A DNA stretch of 8,572 bases from JAVKSL01 sp039583695 (GCA_039583695.1 JAVKSL010000106.1:1-8572), one strand, 5' to 3'. Positions 1 through 7,436 are shown, counted from the stretch's first letter. Notes: generated by a model not told the origin, from the sequence alone. Made by a program: numbers and translations.

Positions 1-2157
1 GCGCTCGCAGACGGCGAGTCGGCCTGCGTGCAGATCCTCGCCCGGCCCGTGACCGGCCGGCGCCTCGCCCGCCTCCGGCGCCGAGCGGTCGCCCGCCGGG
101 CCGGGCGGCCGACCAGCCTCACCGCCCGGGTCCTCGACCTGGTCACCCCCGGGCCTTCCACCCGTCCCGCCGAGGTCGACCCGACCCGGGCCGCCGACGT
201 CGCCGACATCCTCGGAAAGGCCGCCCAGCCGTGCTGGGCGATCGCCGTCCGCTACGCGCTCGCCACCACCGCCCCATCCGATCGGCAGGCAGCCCGCCAA
301 GCGAAGGCCCGGCTGCGGGGACGGGCCCACGCGCTGGCGAGCGCCTTCTCGCTGTACTCGGGCCGCAACCGCCTCCAACGCCACCGCCTGGCGCACGCCG
401 CCCGGGTCCTCGCCGCCAGGCGCCTCGGAAAAGGCGACCTGGTCTCGGTCGCCGAGCTCGCCGCTCTCGCCCACCTGTCCGCAGACGTGGCGGTGCCCGG
501 CCTCGCCCGGGCCGGGGCCAACGCCGTCGCCCCGCCCCCCGCCGTCGCCCAGCCCGCCGCCACCCAGCCCGCCGCTTCCCAGTCCGCTGTCAGCCGATCA
601 ACCACGGCGGGCGCGCCCGCCAGTGCTGGCACCGGGACCGCCGACCCGCAGCTGGCGACGCAGGCGCCCAAGGTGCTCGGCGACGCCCAGGCCGGCGGGC
701 GCCGCCCCGTCACCCTGTCGGTCCCCGACGCCCGCTACCACCTGCATGTCATGGGGGCGACCGGGTCGGGCAAGTCGACGCTGCTCACCAACCTCGCCCT
801 GGGCGACATCCAAGCCGGGCGGGGACTGGTCGTCATCGACCCCAAGGGCGACCTCGTCACCGACATCCTGGACCGCCTCCCCCAAGGCGCCGAGGCCCGC
901 ACCGTGCTCGTCGACCCCGAAGACCCCAACGCCGCCCCGATCCTCAACGTGCTATCGGGACCGGACCCCGATCTCGTCGTCGACAACCTGGTCGGGATCT
1001 TCCGCTCCATCTTCTCCGCCTTCTGGGGGCCGCGCACCGACGACGTGCTGCGCTCGGCGTGCCTCACCCTGCTGCGCCACGCCCAGGCGACCGGCACCAC
1101 CACCTGCCTCGCGGATGTCCCCAGGCTGCTCTCCGACGAAGCGTTCCGCGCGCCGCGCGTCGAGGCGGTGTCCGCCGATGTGGTCGGCCTCGGCGGGTTC
1201 TGGACCTCCTACGAGCAGATGTCGGAGGCCAACCGGGCCCAGGTGATCGGGCCGGTCATGAACAAGCTGCGGGCGTTCCTGTTGCGTGACTTCGTCCGCC
1301 AGGTCGTCGGCCGCCCCGACCGGAGCTTCGACATGGGCCAGATACTGGACGGCGGGGTGTGCCTGGTGCGGGCCCCCAAGGGCATCTTGGGTGAGGAGAC
1401 CGCCCGCCTGCTCGGCTCCTTCGTCGTCGCCAAGGTGTGGCAGACCGCCACCCACCGGGCCCGGCTCGGCCAGGCGGCCAGGGTCGACTCGAGCCTGATG
1501 GTCGACGAAGCCCAGAACTTCCTCCACCTCCCGCGCAGCTTCGACGAGATGCTCGCCGAAACCCGCGGCTACCGGCTTTCCATGGTCCTCGCCCATCAGC
1601 ACCTGGGCCAGCTCCCCAGAGAGCTGCGCGAGGCGATCTCGGCCAACGCCCGCACCAAGGTGTGGTTCTCCATGTCCCCCGAGGACGCCCACGCCCTCTC
1701 CCGCCACGTCGCCCCCACCGTCTCCGAGCACGACCTCTCCCACCTCGGCGCCTACACCGCCGCCGCCCGGCTCGTCGTCGCCGGCGAAGAGACCCCCGCC
1801 TTCACCCTCCGCACCCGCCCCGCCCCCGAACCCAAGCCCGGCCGGGCAGAAGCCGTGCGCGCCGCCAACCGCGCCGTCCACCACCGGCCCCGCCCCCCGG
1901 ACAGCGAACCCCTCGCCGGGCGCACCCTCCCCGCCGACGCCCACACCGCAGCCGTCCACACCGCACCCGTCCACACCGTCAGCCACACCGCCGGGCGCCC
2001 AGCTGGCCGCCCAGCCGGGCGCACCGGCGCCGGGGAGCAGGGTGACCGCTCGGCGGCGACGGTCACTGCCATCGCCGAGATGCTCGGCCCGACGTTCGCC
2101 GCCTACGACACCCCGGTCCCCCCCGGCGGGGTCTCGCCGCCCGACATCTACGACCCT
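1..2157 (+). CDS. TraG/VirD4-like conjugative coupling ATPase (5' partial, 3' end fused to another gene)
   Basis: The product is probably the cytoplasmic coupling ATPase of a conjugative or type IV secretion system, which brings DNA substrates to the channel. The frame is open from base 1, so the GTG at 28 is probably an internal valine and the true start lies upstream. After a basic N-terminal part and an Ala/Pro/Gln-rich linker (about 530-610) comes a Walker A motif, GATGSGKST (754-780), then VVIDPKGD (829-852), a Walker B LMVDEAQNF (1495-1521) and the motif VLAHQHLGQLP just after it. The last two are typical of the TraM-recognition domain of TraD/TraG proteins. A low-complexity His/Thr, Gly/Arg/Pro tail follows. 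The normal C-terminus is not visible: at about 2080 the frame passes into sequence resembling a lytic transglycosylase. The frame stays open to a stop at 3517-3519, but beyond about 2157 it looks like antisense or out-of-frame sequence. The ATPase call is firm; the end point is not. Confidence 0.85.
1941..1990 (+). repeat. Short tandem repeat encoding His-Thr units in the coupling-protein tail
   Basis: The octamer CCACACCG occurs at 1941, 1956, 1971 and 1983, with spacings of 15, 15 and 12 bases. It encodes the repeated HTA/VHT units of the low-complexity tail and is followed by a Gly-Arg-Pro-Ala repeat. The spacing stays in frame, which suggests expansion and contraction under selection for an open frame. 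It lies about 90 bases upstream of the chimeric junction and could have promoted slippage or recombination there. Confidence 0.6.
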
Positions 2158-2722
2158 CGACGCCGTCTACGCCGCGGCCCGGATGCTGTGCGCCAACGGG
2201 GCCAGGAACGGTGCCGACATCGCCGGCTCGGTGTACGCCTACAACCACGCGTCGTGGTACGTGGACGAGGTCCTCGCCCTCGCCCAGTCCTACAGCCAGA
2301 CCCAAGCCCAGACCGTCGCCGCGGGGAGCGCGCCGGGCGTCGCCCTCGACTGGGCCCTCGCCCAAGTCGGCACCCCCTATGTGTGGGGCGGGGAGACCCC
2401 CGGCGTCGGCTTCGACTGCTCAGGGCTCGTCCAAGCCGCCTACCAGGCCGCCGGCACCCAGCTCCCCCGCGTCGCCCAAGAGCAGTACGACGCGACGACC
2501 AAGCTTCCGCCCGGCGACCCGCTCCAGCCCGGCGACCTCGTCTTCTTCGGCCAGTCGACCATCGACATCACGCACGTCGGCATCTACGCCGGGATCCAAG
2601 GGGGCCACCCGGTCATGGTCGACGCCCCCCACACCGGCGCCGACGTCCGAGACGAACCGTTCCCCGACGTCGTCGGCCAGAGCTGGGGCACAGAACGGTT
2701 CGTCGGGGCGACCGTGCCGTAG
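2042..2722 (+). CDS. NlpC/P60 (C40) cell-wall hydrolase with a lytic-transglycosylase stump, frameshifted at its 5' end
   Basis: The C-terminal part is a convincing NlpC/P60 domain, a cysteine endopeptidase that cuts peptidoglycan stem peptides. It has YVWGG, the nucleophile in FDCSG (Cys at 2417-2419), THVGIY (His at 2573-2575) and a third polar position in DAPH (His at 2630-2632). Before it, YAAARMLCANGA and YAYNHASWYVDEVL are the C-terminal part of a soluble lytic transglycosylase (SLT) domain. SLT-C40 fusions are common in actinobacterial conjugation loci, where they open the wall for the secretion channel. Codons 2042-2152 in this frame are an Arg/Pro/Ser-rich shadow; the genuine upstream SLT piece (GPTFAAY, then PPDIYD) is in the coupling-protein frame. 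A frame change at about 2155 joins them, for example by shrinkage of a five-C run to three. The catalytic glutamate region of the SLT and any signal peptide are missing, so the product as it stands is probably not secreted. Confidence 0.75.
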   Translation: MTARRRRSLPSPRCSARRSPPTTPRSPPAGSRRPTSTTLDAVYAAARMLCANGARNGADIAGSVYAYNHASWYVDEVLALAQSYSQTQAQTVAAGSAPGVALDWALAQVGTPYVWGGETPGVGFDCSGLVQAAYQAAGTQLPRVAQEQYDATTKLPPGDPLQPGDLVFFGQSTIDITHVGIYAGIQGGHPVMVDAPHTGADVRDEPFPDVVGQSWGTERFVGATVP

Positions 2723-3231
2723 CCGTCGACGAGGGCAGCTGCCGGTCGACCCCATCCAGGACCTCTACGCTCCTGCATCAGCCGTCCATTATCCAGATGG
2801 CCGGCGAAAGGATGCATGCTCACACAGCAGGGTGTCTACTGAGCAGTGTCGTTTCGAGGGTAGCCATCGTCTGCCGGTGGCCAGCGGAAACTGCCGCCGA
2901 CGGCCAGGACGCCGGCGAGAGCCGCGACCACTCCAAGTGGCAGCGTGGTTCGGCTTCGAAGATGTCGAACACCGATTCGGGGCGCCTCCCCCGCCGAGGG
3001 CGGGGGTGTCGTTCTCCGTGCGCGGGTGGCCATAGCCGATCGCCCGCTGCTCCGGAGCGTGGGGAACCGTGGCGGGGCGCTCTCAGCAGGGGCTCGGCCG
3101 AGGGCCAGGGTGCCGCTGAGGCGAAGGGTGGGTGGACGAGCCGGCCGGACGCGGCTCAGATCCGGCCAGCTGTCTCCATGAGTCGAGGGCACGCCACCCC
3201 AGCAGCAACCGCCGGACGTGCTTATTGGGGG
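2723..3231. other. Gene-poor spacer between the secretion genes and the redox cassette
   Basis: I see no convincing gene in these roughly 500 bases. Both strands carry long open frames, but their translations are Arg/Pro/Ser-rich with no recognisable motif, as expected from chance in GC-rich DNA. The one partial exception is a minus-strand frame (GTG at 3192, stop at 2836-2838). Its C-terminal end contains a hydrophobic stretch, LPLGVVAALAGVLAVGG, that could be a membrane segment or the remains of one. The stretch may hold the decayed boundary between the conjugation genes and the cassette. Confidence 0.5.
2725..2750. repeat. Nested inverted repeat just after the C40 stop codon
   Basis: A perfect 10-bp palindrome, GGCAGCTGCC (2734-2743), is flanked by two copies of GTCGAC (2725-2730 and 2745-2750). 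Together they form an imperfect dyad with no real loop and no following T-run, so it is a poor intrinsic terminator. It begins 3 bases after the hydrolase stop codon. Function unknown. Confidence 0.4.
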
Positions 3232-4161
3232 TCAGTGCATGGTGATGGCGAGCTTGCCGAGCGTTCCGGCGGCGAAGTCGTCGAATGCTGTGGTCCCGTC
3301 GGCAAGGCTATAGGTGCGTTGAAGGGGCACGTCGACGGTCCCGTCCGCAACGGCGGCGGCGAGCTTGGCGAGCGTGGCGGCGGATGGGTTGGCCATGATG
3401 GGTGTGACGGTGATGTCGTCGCGGTCGGTGTGTTCGGCGGCGAAGCCGAGCGTGGAGGCGATGCGGCCTCCGGGCCGGACGCGGGCGGCGATGGCGGGGC
3501 CGTCGCCTGCAAGGTGTAAGGCGGCGTCGACGCCGTCGGGCTGGACGGTGCGTAGGGCTGCGGCGAGGTCGTGGGTGTGGTCGACGGTGCTGTTGGCGCC
3601 GAGGCGGGTGACGAAGGCCCGTTCGTCGTCGGTGGCGGCGGTGGCGATGACTGTCGCCCCCCGGGCCCGCAGGAGTTGGACGGCGATGGACCCGACGCCG
3701 CCGGTCGCTCCGGCGACGAGCACGGTGTGCCCGGCGCTCGGGTCGATGGCGTCGATGGCGTCGGAGGCGGCGGTGCCGGCCAGGCCGAGCGTTCCGGCGG
3801 TGGCCGTTCCGACTCCGGCGGGGATGGTGGCCAGGAACGCTGCGGGGGTGGTGACGAGCTCGCCGAGGGCGCCGTCACCGAGGACGGGCTTCATGACGAC
3901 GCCGAAGACGCGGTCGCCGATCGTCACGCTGTCGACGTCGGGGCCGACGGCTTCGACGGTGCCGGCGAAGTCCTTGCCCAACACGACCGGGTAGCGGTGT
4001 TCCATCATGCCGACGAGGCGGCCGTGGGCGACTGAGAGGTCGAAGCCGTTGCTGGAGCTGGCCTCGACTCGGACCAGGACTTCGCCGGCGGCGGGGGTGG
4101 GGTCGGGCAGGTCGACCAGCGCCGGGGTCGCTCCGGGCTCGGTGATGGCAATGGCTTTCAT
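3232..4161 (-). CDS. Zinc-independent MDR-family NADPH:quinone reductase-like oxidoreductase
   Basis: This 309-residue protein belongs to the medium-chain dehydrogenase/reductase superfamily, quinone oxidoreductase branch, cytosolic enzymes that use NADPH to reduce quinones, enones or similar electrophiles. The N-terminal GroES-like half has GEVLVRVEASSSNGFD (about 26-41) and GKDFAGTVEAVG (62-73). The Rossmann half has the dinucleotide motif GATGGVG (151-157), followed by LLRARGATVIATA. The structural-zinc cysteine cluster of classical alcohol dehydrogenases is absent, and the length suits the zinc-free branch. The ATG at 4161 is well placed: AAGGAG lies 6 bases upstream. It is the last gene of the minus-strand set tetR - LLM oxidoreductase - MDR, 65 bases after the LLM stop, and has its own good ribosome site, so it could be translated even though the gene before it is broken. 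The exact substrate cannot be read from sequence. Confidence 0.9.
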   Translation of the reverse strand: MKAIAITEPGATPALVDLPDPTPAAGEVLVRVEASSSNGFDLSVAHGRLVGMMEHRYPVVLGKDFAGTVEAVGPDVDSVTIGDRVFGVVMKPVLGDGALGELVTTPAAFLATIPAGVGTATAGTLGLAGTAASDAIDAIDPSAGHTVLVAGATGGVGSIAVQLLRARGATVIATAATDDERAFVTRLGANSTVDHTHDLAAALRTVQPDGVDAALHLAGDGPAIAARVRPGGRIASTLGFAAEHTDRDDITVTPIMANPSAATLAKLAAAVADGTVDVPLQRTYSLADGTTAFDDFAAGTLGKLAITMH

Positions 4162-4173
4162 GGGTGTCTCCTT
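4162..4173 (-). promoter_or_regulatory. Strong ribosome binding site of the MDR reductase
   Basis: Read on the minus strand, AAGGAG is followed by ACACCC and the ATG at 4161. This is a near-ideal Shine-Dalgarno site and fixes the start. The long open frame that continues upstream to 5166 is not part of the gene. Confidence 0.8.
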
Positions 4174-4226
4174 GTTCGGTGGTGTTGACAGCGGCGGCCC
4201 GGGGGGCTGGGTCCGGGATGTCCGAG

Positions 4227-5308
4227 TTAGGCGGGTGTTGCGGACGTCTGGGGCTGGTGAGCGGGGGCGACGATTGGTTGGTTGAGCTCTTTGTGGATTT
4301 GGGGGAGGACTTCGCTGCCGAGCAGCTCGATGGCGTTGAGGAAGGTCTTCTGGGGCATGCCGCCGACGTCCATCTGGAGGATCTGGCGGCTGTGGCCAAG
4401 CAACTGGTGCAAGTGCAGGATGCGGCCGGCGATCTCGTCGGGTCCGCCGGCGAACACCATGCGGCCGGGCTGGTAGTCGGCTGCCCGGCCGGCCGGTGGA
4501 GGTCCGGGGCGGCCGATGCCGGCCATTCCGACCTGGAACATGCGCAGCTCGTGTTCGAGGTAGGTGGCTTTGGCCTGGCGGTCGTCGTCGGCGACGAAGC
4601 CGTGCACGGCGACGGCGATGTCGGCGGCGTCGGCGGGGCGGCCGGTCTCCGCCCATGCCTGGCGGTAGGCGTGGCCGTATTGCGCCCAGTGCTCGGGGGT
4701 GCCGCCGAGGATCCCGAGGAACATGGGCAAGCTCGCTTCGGCGGCCCGCATGACCGATCCGGGGCTGCCTCCGGTGCCGAGCCAGATGCGCAGCGGCTGC
4801 TCCGGTCGGGGCACGACCATCACGTCTTCGAGCGGCCGGCGGCGGTGCGGGCCGCTCCAGGTGACACGGTGGTGGTTGTTGAGGGCGAGGAGCAGGTCGA
4901 GCTTGGAGCTGTAGAGCGGGTCGTAGTCGCGCTCGTCGAGATCGAAGAGGGGGAAGGTGATCGTCGATGATCCACGCCCGGCGACGGCCTTGACTCGGCC
5001 TGGGGCGATGGCTGCGGCGGTGGCGAGCTGTTGGAACACCGGATCGGCTCGTCGGTTGACAGCACGGTGACGGTCGTGCCCAGATTGATCCGCCGCGTGG
5101 AGGCTGCCGCCGCGTTGACCAGGGCGGTGGGAGACGACAGCGGCATGGAGGCGGTGTGGTGCTCACCGAAGCCGAAGAAGTCCAAGCCGGCCTCTTCGGC
5201 GACGTGCACCGCTTCGAGCGCGTCGCGGATGGCCTGCGCCGTGGGCGCCTGGCCGTCCGCGCTGCGGGGGGTGTTGCCGAAGGTGTAGACGCCGAGCTCG
5301 AAGTTCAT
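4227..5308 (-). pseudogene. LLM-class flavin-dependent oxidoreductase, interrupted by one single-base deletion
   Basis: Joined across one frameshift, this is a full-length (about 360 aa) luciferase-like monooxygenase-fold enzyme, close in pattern to the Atu2307/SP_0267-type LLM subfamily; such enzymes bind FMN or F420. The first frame (5308 to 5039, 90 codons) carries MNFELGVYTFG, LDFFGFGEHH and INLGTTVTVLSTDEPIR. The second frame begins at the very next residue with VFQQLATAAAIAPGR, AGRGSS, IWLGTGGSP and ends in LLGSEVLPQIHKELNQP. Family members read DxPxRVFQQ across this point, so inserting one G (CGG-GTG reduced to CGGTG at 5039-5041) restores a single gene. The ATG at 5308 has AGGAG 8 bases upstream. 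It lies between tetR (67-base gap) and the MDR reductase and is probably co-transcribed. No domain is missing, so either the break is very recent or it is a sequencing error. Unrepaired, the second half could start only at GTG 5039 and would lack the N-terminal strands of the barrel. Confidence 0.85.
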
Positions 5309-5375
5309 CTGTGCTGCTCCTGGGTGGGGGTCATGAGGCGCGGTGACGATGCGACGGTGATAGGCGCGGTCATCG

Positions 5376-6023
5376 CTACTTTCGGGTGGCGCCCAGGCGG
5401 CGTTCGCCGTTGCGCCGCATGGCCAGGCGCATCCGGCCGGGCCGGGGAGCGGCGGGGCCGTCGGTAGCCGCGGTCGAGCGGAACCCGTCGAGCAGGACGT
5501 GGACCAGCCGGGCGGACGCCTCCGTGGTGACGCCGTGGGCTCGTTCGACCAGGCCAGCGTTCGCCATGAGCACTATGACGACGTCTTCGGTGGTGAAGTC
5601 AGCCCGCAGCACGCCGGCCGTACGGGCCCGCTCCACGAGGCGAACCAGCCCATTGAACGCTTCCGAGCGCAGTCGTTCGATGTCCGGCGCCCCCGACAGG
5701 TCCATGGTGACCAGGTCGGCGATCCCCCGATCCCTCGCCTGCATGGCGGCCGCCGTCTTCACATACGACGCGAACCCGCTCCACGGGTCCGGGTCGCCCA
5801 GTCCGGCGTCCACCGCGGCGAGGTGCTCGGCCATCCGCTCGGCGAACACCGCGGCGACGAGCTCGCGGCGCGACGGGAACCGCCGGTAGAGCGTGGCGTT
5901 ACCCGTCCCGGCCCGCTGCGCGATCTCATCCAACGGGGCATCCAGACCCTGCTCGGCAAACACCTGGCGGGCCGCCTCCACCATGGCAGCACGATTGCGT
6001 GCCGCGTCGGCTCGAAGATCCAC
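5376..6023 (-). CDS. TetR-family transcriptional repressor of the redox cassette
   Basis: The 215-residue product is a TetR/AcrR-type one-component regulator. The N-terminal DNA-binding region reads MVEAARQVFAEQG, then the helix-turn-helix LDEIAQRAGTGNATLYRRFP (31-50), followed by SRRELVAAVF. The C-terminal ligand and dimer domain is unspecific, and the last 25 residues are Arg-rich and probably disordered. The start is GTG at 6023, chosen because the conserved N-terminus begins there and no in-frame alternative fits better. The ribosome site is weak, and a -10 hexamer ends only 9 bases upstream, so the message is likely near-leaderless. The gene is divergent from the PPOX gene and heads the minus-strand genes (LLM, MDR). 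Position and the shared dyad argue that it represses itself and both arms, as is usual for divergently placed TetR genes. The inducer is unknown but may be a substrate of the encoded enzymes. Confidence 0.92.
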   Translation of the reverse strand: MDLRADAARNRAAMVEAARQVFAEQGLDAPLDEIAQRAGTGNATLYRRFPSRRELVAAVFAERMAEHLAAVDAGLGDPDPWSGFASYVKTAAAMQARDRGIADLVTMDLSGAPDIERLRSEAFNGLVRLVERARTAGVLRADFTTEDVVIVLMANAGLVERAHGVTTEASARLVHVLLDGFRSTAATDGPAAPRPGRMRLAMRRNGERRLGATRK

Positions 6024-6032
6024 AAGTCCTGC

Positions 6033-6061
6033 AACCTAACAGAAGTGGGGACTATTCCCCA
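6033..6061 (-). promoter_or_regulatory. Predicted promoter of the tetR - LLM - MDR operon
   Basis: On the minus strand a -10-like TAGGTT (6038 to 6033) lies 17 bases after the other operator arm, TGGGGA (6061 to 6056), and ends 9 bases before the GTG at 6023. Spacing and geometry mirror the plus-strand promoter exactly, which supports both assignments. Confidence 0.5.
6046..6061. promoter_or_regulatory. 16-bp palindromic operator, probable TetR binding site
   Basis: TGGGGACTATTCCCCA has perfect 6-bp arms (TGGGGA / TCCCCA) around a 4-base spacer. Its centre (6053.5) is exactly midway between the tetR GTG (6023) and the PPOX ATG (6084). Size, symmetry and position are those of a TetR-family operator. 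I see no second copy in the window, so the MDR and LLM genes would be controlled only through this site. Confidence 0.75.
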
Positions 6062-6074
6062 GATGCGATATGTT
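6046..6074 (+). promoter_or_regulatory. Predicted promoter of the PPOX - isomerase operon
   Basis: A -10-like TATGTT (6069-6074) lies exactly 17 bases after the left operator arm, TGGGGA (6046-6051), which sits in the -35 position but matches TTGACA poorly. The expected start site is within about 3 bases of the ATG at 6084, implying a near-leaderless transcript. This fits the poor Shine-Dalgarno sequence (GAGTAGGTC) there. Confidence 0.5.
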
Positions 6075-6083
6075 GAGTAGGTC

Positions 6084-6485
6084 ATGACCGAAAGACTCGA
6101 AGTCCCCGCCAGCCACGCCGACCTTCTCGACGCTGCGCTCACCGCCGTGTTGACCACCGTCGGAGCCGACGGCCAGCCCCAGTCGACCGCCGTGTGGTTT
6201 CTCGTCGACGACGACGGCGTGCTCAAAAGCTCGATCACCACCGACCGGCAGAAGTACCGCAACCTCACGGCCAATCCCAAGGCGACGCTGTTCATCTTCG
6301 ACCCGGCCAACCCGTTCCGAACCGTCGAGATCCGCGCCACCACCGAACTCGTTTCGGATCCGGACAAGGCGCTGCTGCCCAAGTTCGCGTCCCGCTACAA
6401 CACCCCTCTCGAGATGCTCGACGCCCCCGGCAGCGAACGGATCGTCGTCGCCTACAACCCCCTCCGGGTAGTCACCAATGGCTGA
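6084..6485 (+). CDS. PPOX-class (split-barrel) F420/FMN-dependent oxidoreductase
   Basis: The 133-residue protein has the small split beta-barrel of the pyridoxamine-phosphate-oxidase-like superfamily, in the branch annotated as probable F420-dependent enzymes. Visible features are AVLTTVGADGQPQSTAVWFLVDDDG (strands at about 21-45), the cofactor-phosphate motif RQKYRNL (55-61), NPKATLFIFDP (64-74) and EIRATTELV (82-90). The length is normal for the group, whose members reduce F420-accessible substrates or bind flavin or biliverdin; the substrate here cannot be told. ATG 6084 is the only sensible start and is probably near-leaderless. The stop overlaps the next gene by 8 bases (ATGGCTGA), so the two are translationally coupled and probably act together. 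Transcription is likely controlled by the divergent TetR through the dyad 23 bases upstream. The alternative of a plain FMN enzyme cannot be excluded. Confidence 0.88.
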   Translation: MTERLEVPASHADLLDAALTAVLTTVGADGQPQSTAVWFLVDDDGVLKSSITTDRQKYRNLTANPKATLFIFDPANPFRTVEIRATTELVSDPDKALLPKFASRYNTPLEMLDAPGSERIVVAYNPLRVVTNG

Positions 6486-7239
6486 CCCCCGCGTCGAAGC
6501 GCTGCATTCCTCGGTCTCCCGCCTCCACCACCTCGCAGCACCAATGAGCGAGGACCAGCTGACACTCCCCGCCTACCCGTCGGAGTGGAGCATCGCTGAC
6601 GTGCTGTCCCACATCGGCTCCGGTGCCGCCATCATGCACCGGCGCCTCGACGACACCCTCGCCGGCAGGGACACCCCCGATGACTTCGCGCCCGGAGTAT
6701 GGGATACCTGGAATGCCAAGACGGGGATTGCCAAGCGCGACGACGCCCTGCACGCAGATGCCGCCCTCCTCGCCCGCATCCAAGACGTCACCCCCGCCCA
6801 GAGCAAAGCCTTCAGCATGGCCATGGGCCCCATGACCCTCACCTTCGACGAGTTCGCCGGGATGCGCCTCAACGAGCACGCCCTGCACACCTGGGACATC
6901 GAAGTCAGCCTCGACCCCGCCGCCACCCTCCCCCCACAAATCGCCGCACAGGTCATCGACAACCTCGACCTGATCGCCCGCTACACCGCCAAGCCGACCG
7001 GCGACACCACTGTCATCACCGTCACCACCACCGACCCGACACGCGGCTTCACCGTCGACCTCACCCCAGAAGCGGTGACCCTGTCACCGAGAGTACCAGC
7101 AACCACCGCCGACGTCGAAATCACGGCCGAAGCATTCGCCCGGCTCATCTACGGACGCCTCGATCCCGAACACACACCCCCACCCGACCACCACGGACCC
7201 GCCCTCGACATGCTCCGAAACGTCTTCCCCGGCCCGTAG
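6478..7239 (+). CDS. Maleylpyruvate-isomerase-family, probably mycothiol-dependent enzyme (DinB fold)
   Basis: The 253-residue product matches the two-domain mycothiol-dependent maleylpyruvate isomerase family. An N-terminal DinB-like four-helix bundle (1 to about 145) carries the expected metal-ligand pattern: His45 in DVLSHIG, and Glu133 and His137 in NEHALHTWDIEVSL. The C-terminal alpha/beta domain (about 150-253) has DVEITAEAFARLIYGRLDP. Relatives use mycothiol, the actinobacterial thiol, to isomerise or conjugate electrophilic compounds; most homologues have no known substrate, so the isomerase name is a family label only. The start ATG lies inside the last codons of the PPOX gene, which makes the pair a tightly coupled operon. 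No strong terminator is evident; a weak hairpin sits about 30 bases after the stop. A mycothiol enzyme paired with an F420-type enzyme hints at processing of an electrophile or antibiotic-like molecule, which is inference. Confidence 0.88.
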   Translation: MADPRVEALHSSVSRLHHLAAPMSEDQLTLPAYPSEWSIADVLSHIGSGAAIMHRRLDDTLAGRDTPDDFAPGVWDTWNAKTGIAKRDDALHADAALLARIQDVTPAQSKAFSMAMGPMTLTFDEFAGMRLNEHALHTWDIEVSLDPAATLPPQIAAQVIDNLDLIARYTAKPTGDTTVITVTTTDPTRGFTVDLTPEAVTLSPRVPATTADVEITAEAFARLIYGRLDPEHTPPPDHHGPALDMLRNVFPGP

Positions 7240-7266
7240 CCACGGACCGACACCAAGATCCGGCAT

Positions 7267-7283
7267 CCACCAACCGTGGGTGG
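7267..7283 (+). terminator. Weak hairpin downstream of the PPOX - isomerase operon
   Basis: CCACC (7267-7271) and GGTGG (7279-7283) can pair over a 7-base loop, 27 bases after the stop codon. There is no T-run and the stem is only 5 bp, so termination here is doubtful. Confidence 0.2.
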
Positions 7284-7436
7284 CGGCCAAACCCCCCCCA
7301 ACCAGCCAACGGAATCACCGCAGAACACGCCCACAAAATGCCCAGCCCTGGGCAGCTGCCCCCGCCCAGAACGACGGAAGGGCGTGGCGCCTCGCGACAC
7401 CCGTGGCGGCTCCTGCGGCGTCTACCGTCTCGCCTC

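Noticed and set aside
952..1986. Long minus-strand frame opposite the coupling ATPase
   Set aside because: It is Gly/Val/Asp-rich with no motif and lies antisense to clear Walker A/B codons; a mirror of codon bias.
2158..3519. Continuation of the coupling-protein frame for another 450 codons
   Set aside because: It overlaps the genuine C40 domain in another frame and then the 3' end of the MDR gene on the opposite strand. The translation is Arg/Pro- then Gly-rich without motifs, typical of GC-rich shadow reading.
3571..4035. Plus-strand frames opposite the MDR gene
   Set aside because: Composition-driven Gly/Asp-rich or Ala/Arg-rich translations antisense to a well-supported gene.
4162..5166. 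Upstream extension of the MDR frame to make a 644-residue protein
   Set aside because: The extra part is an Arg/Pro-rich shadow of the LLM gene, and a strong ribosome site marks the ATG at 4161.
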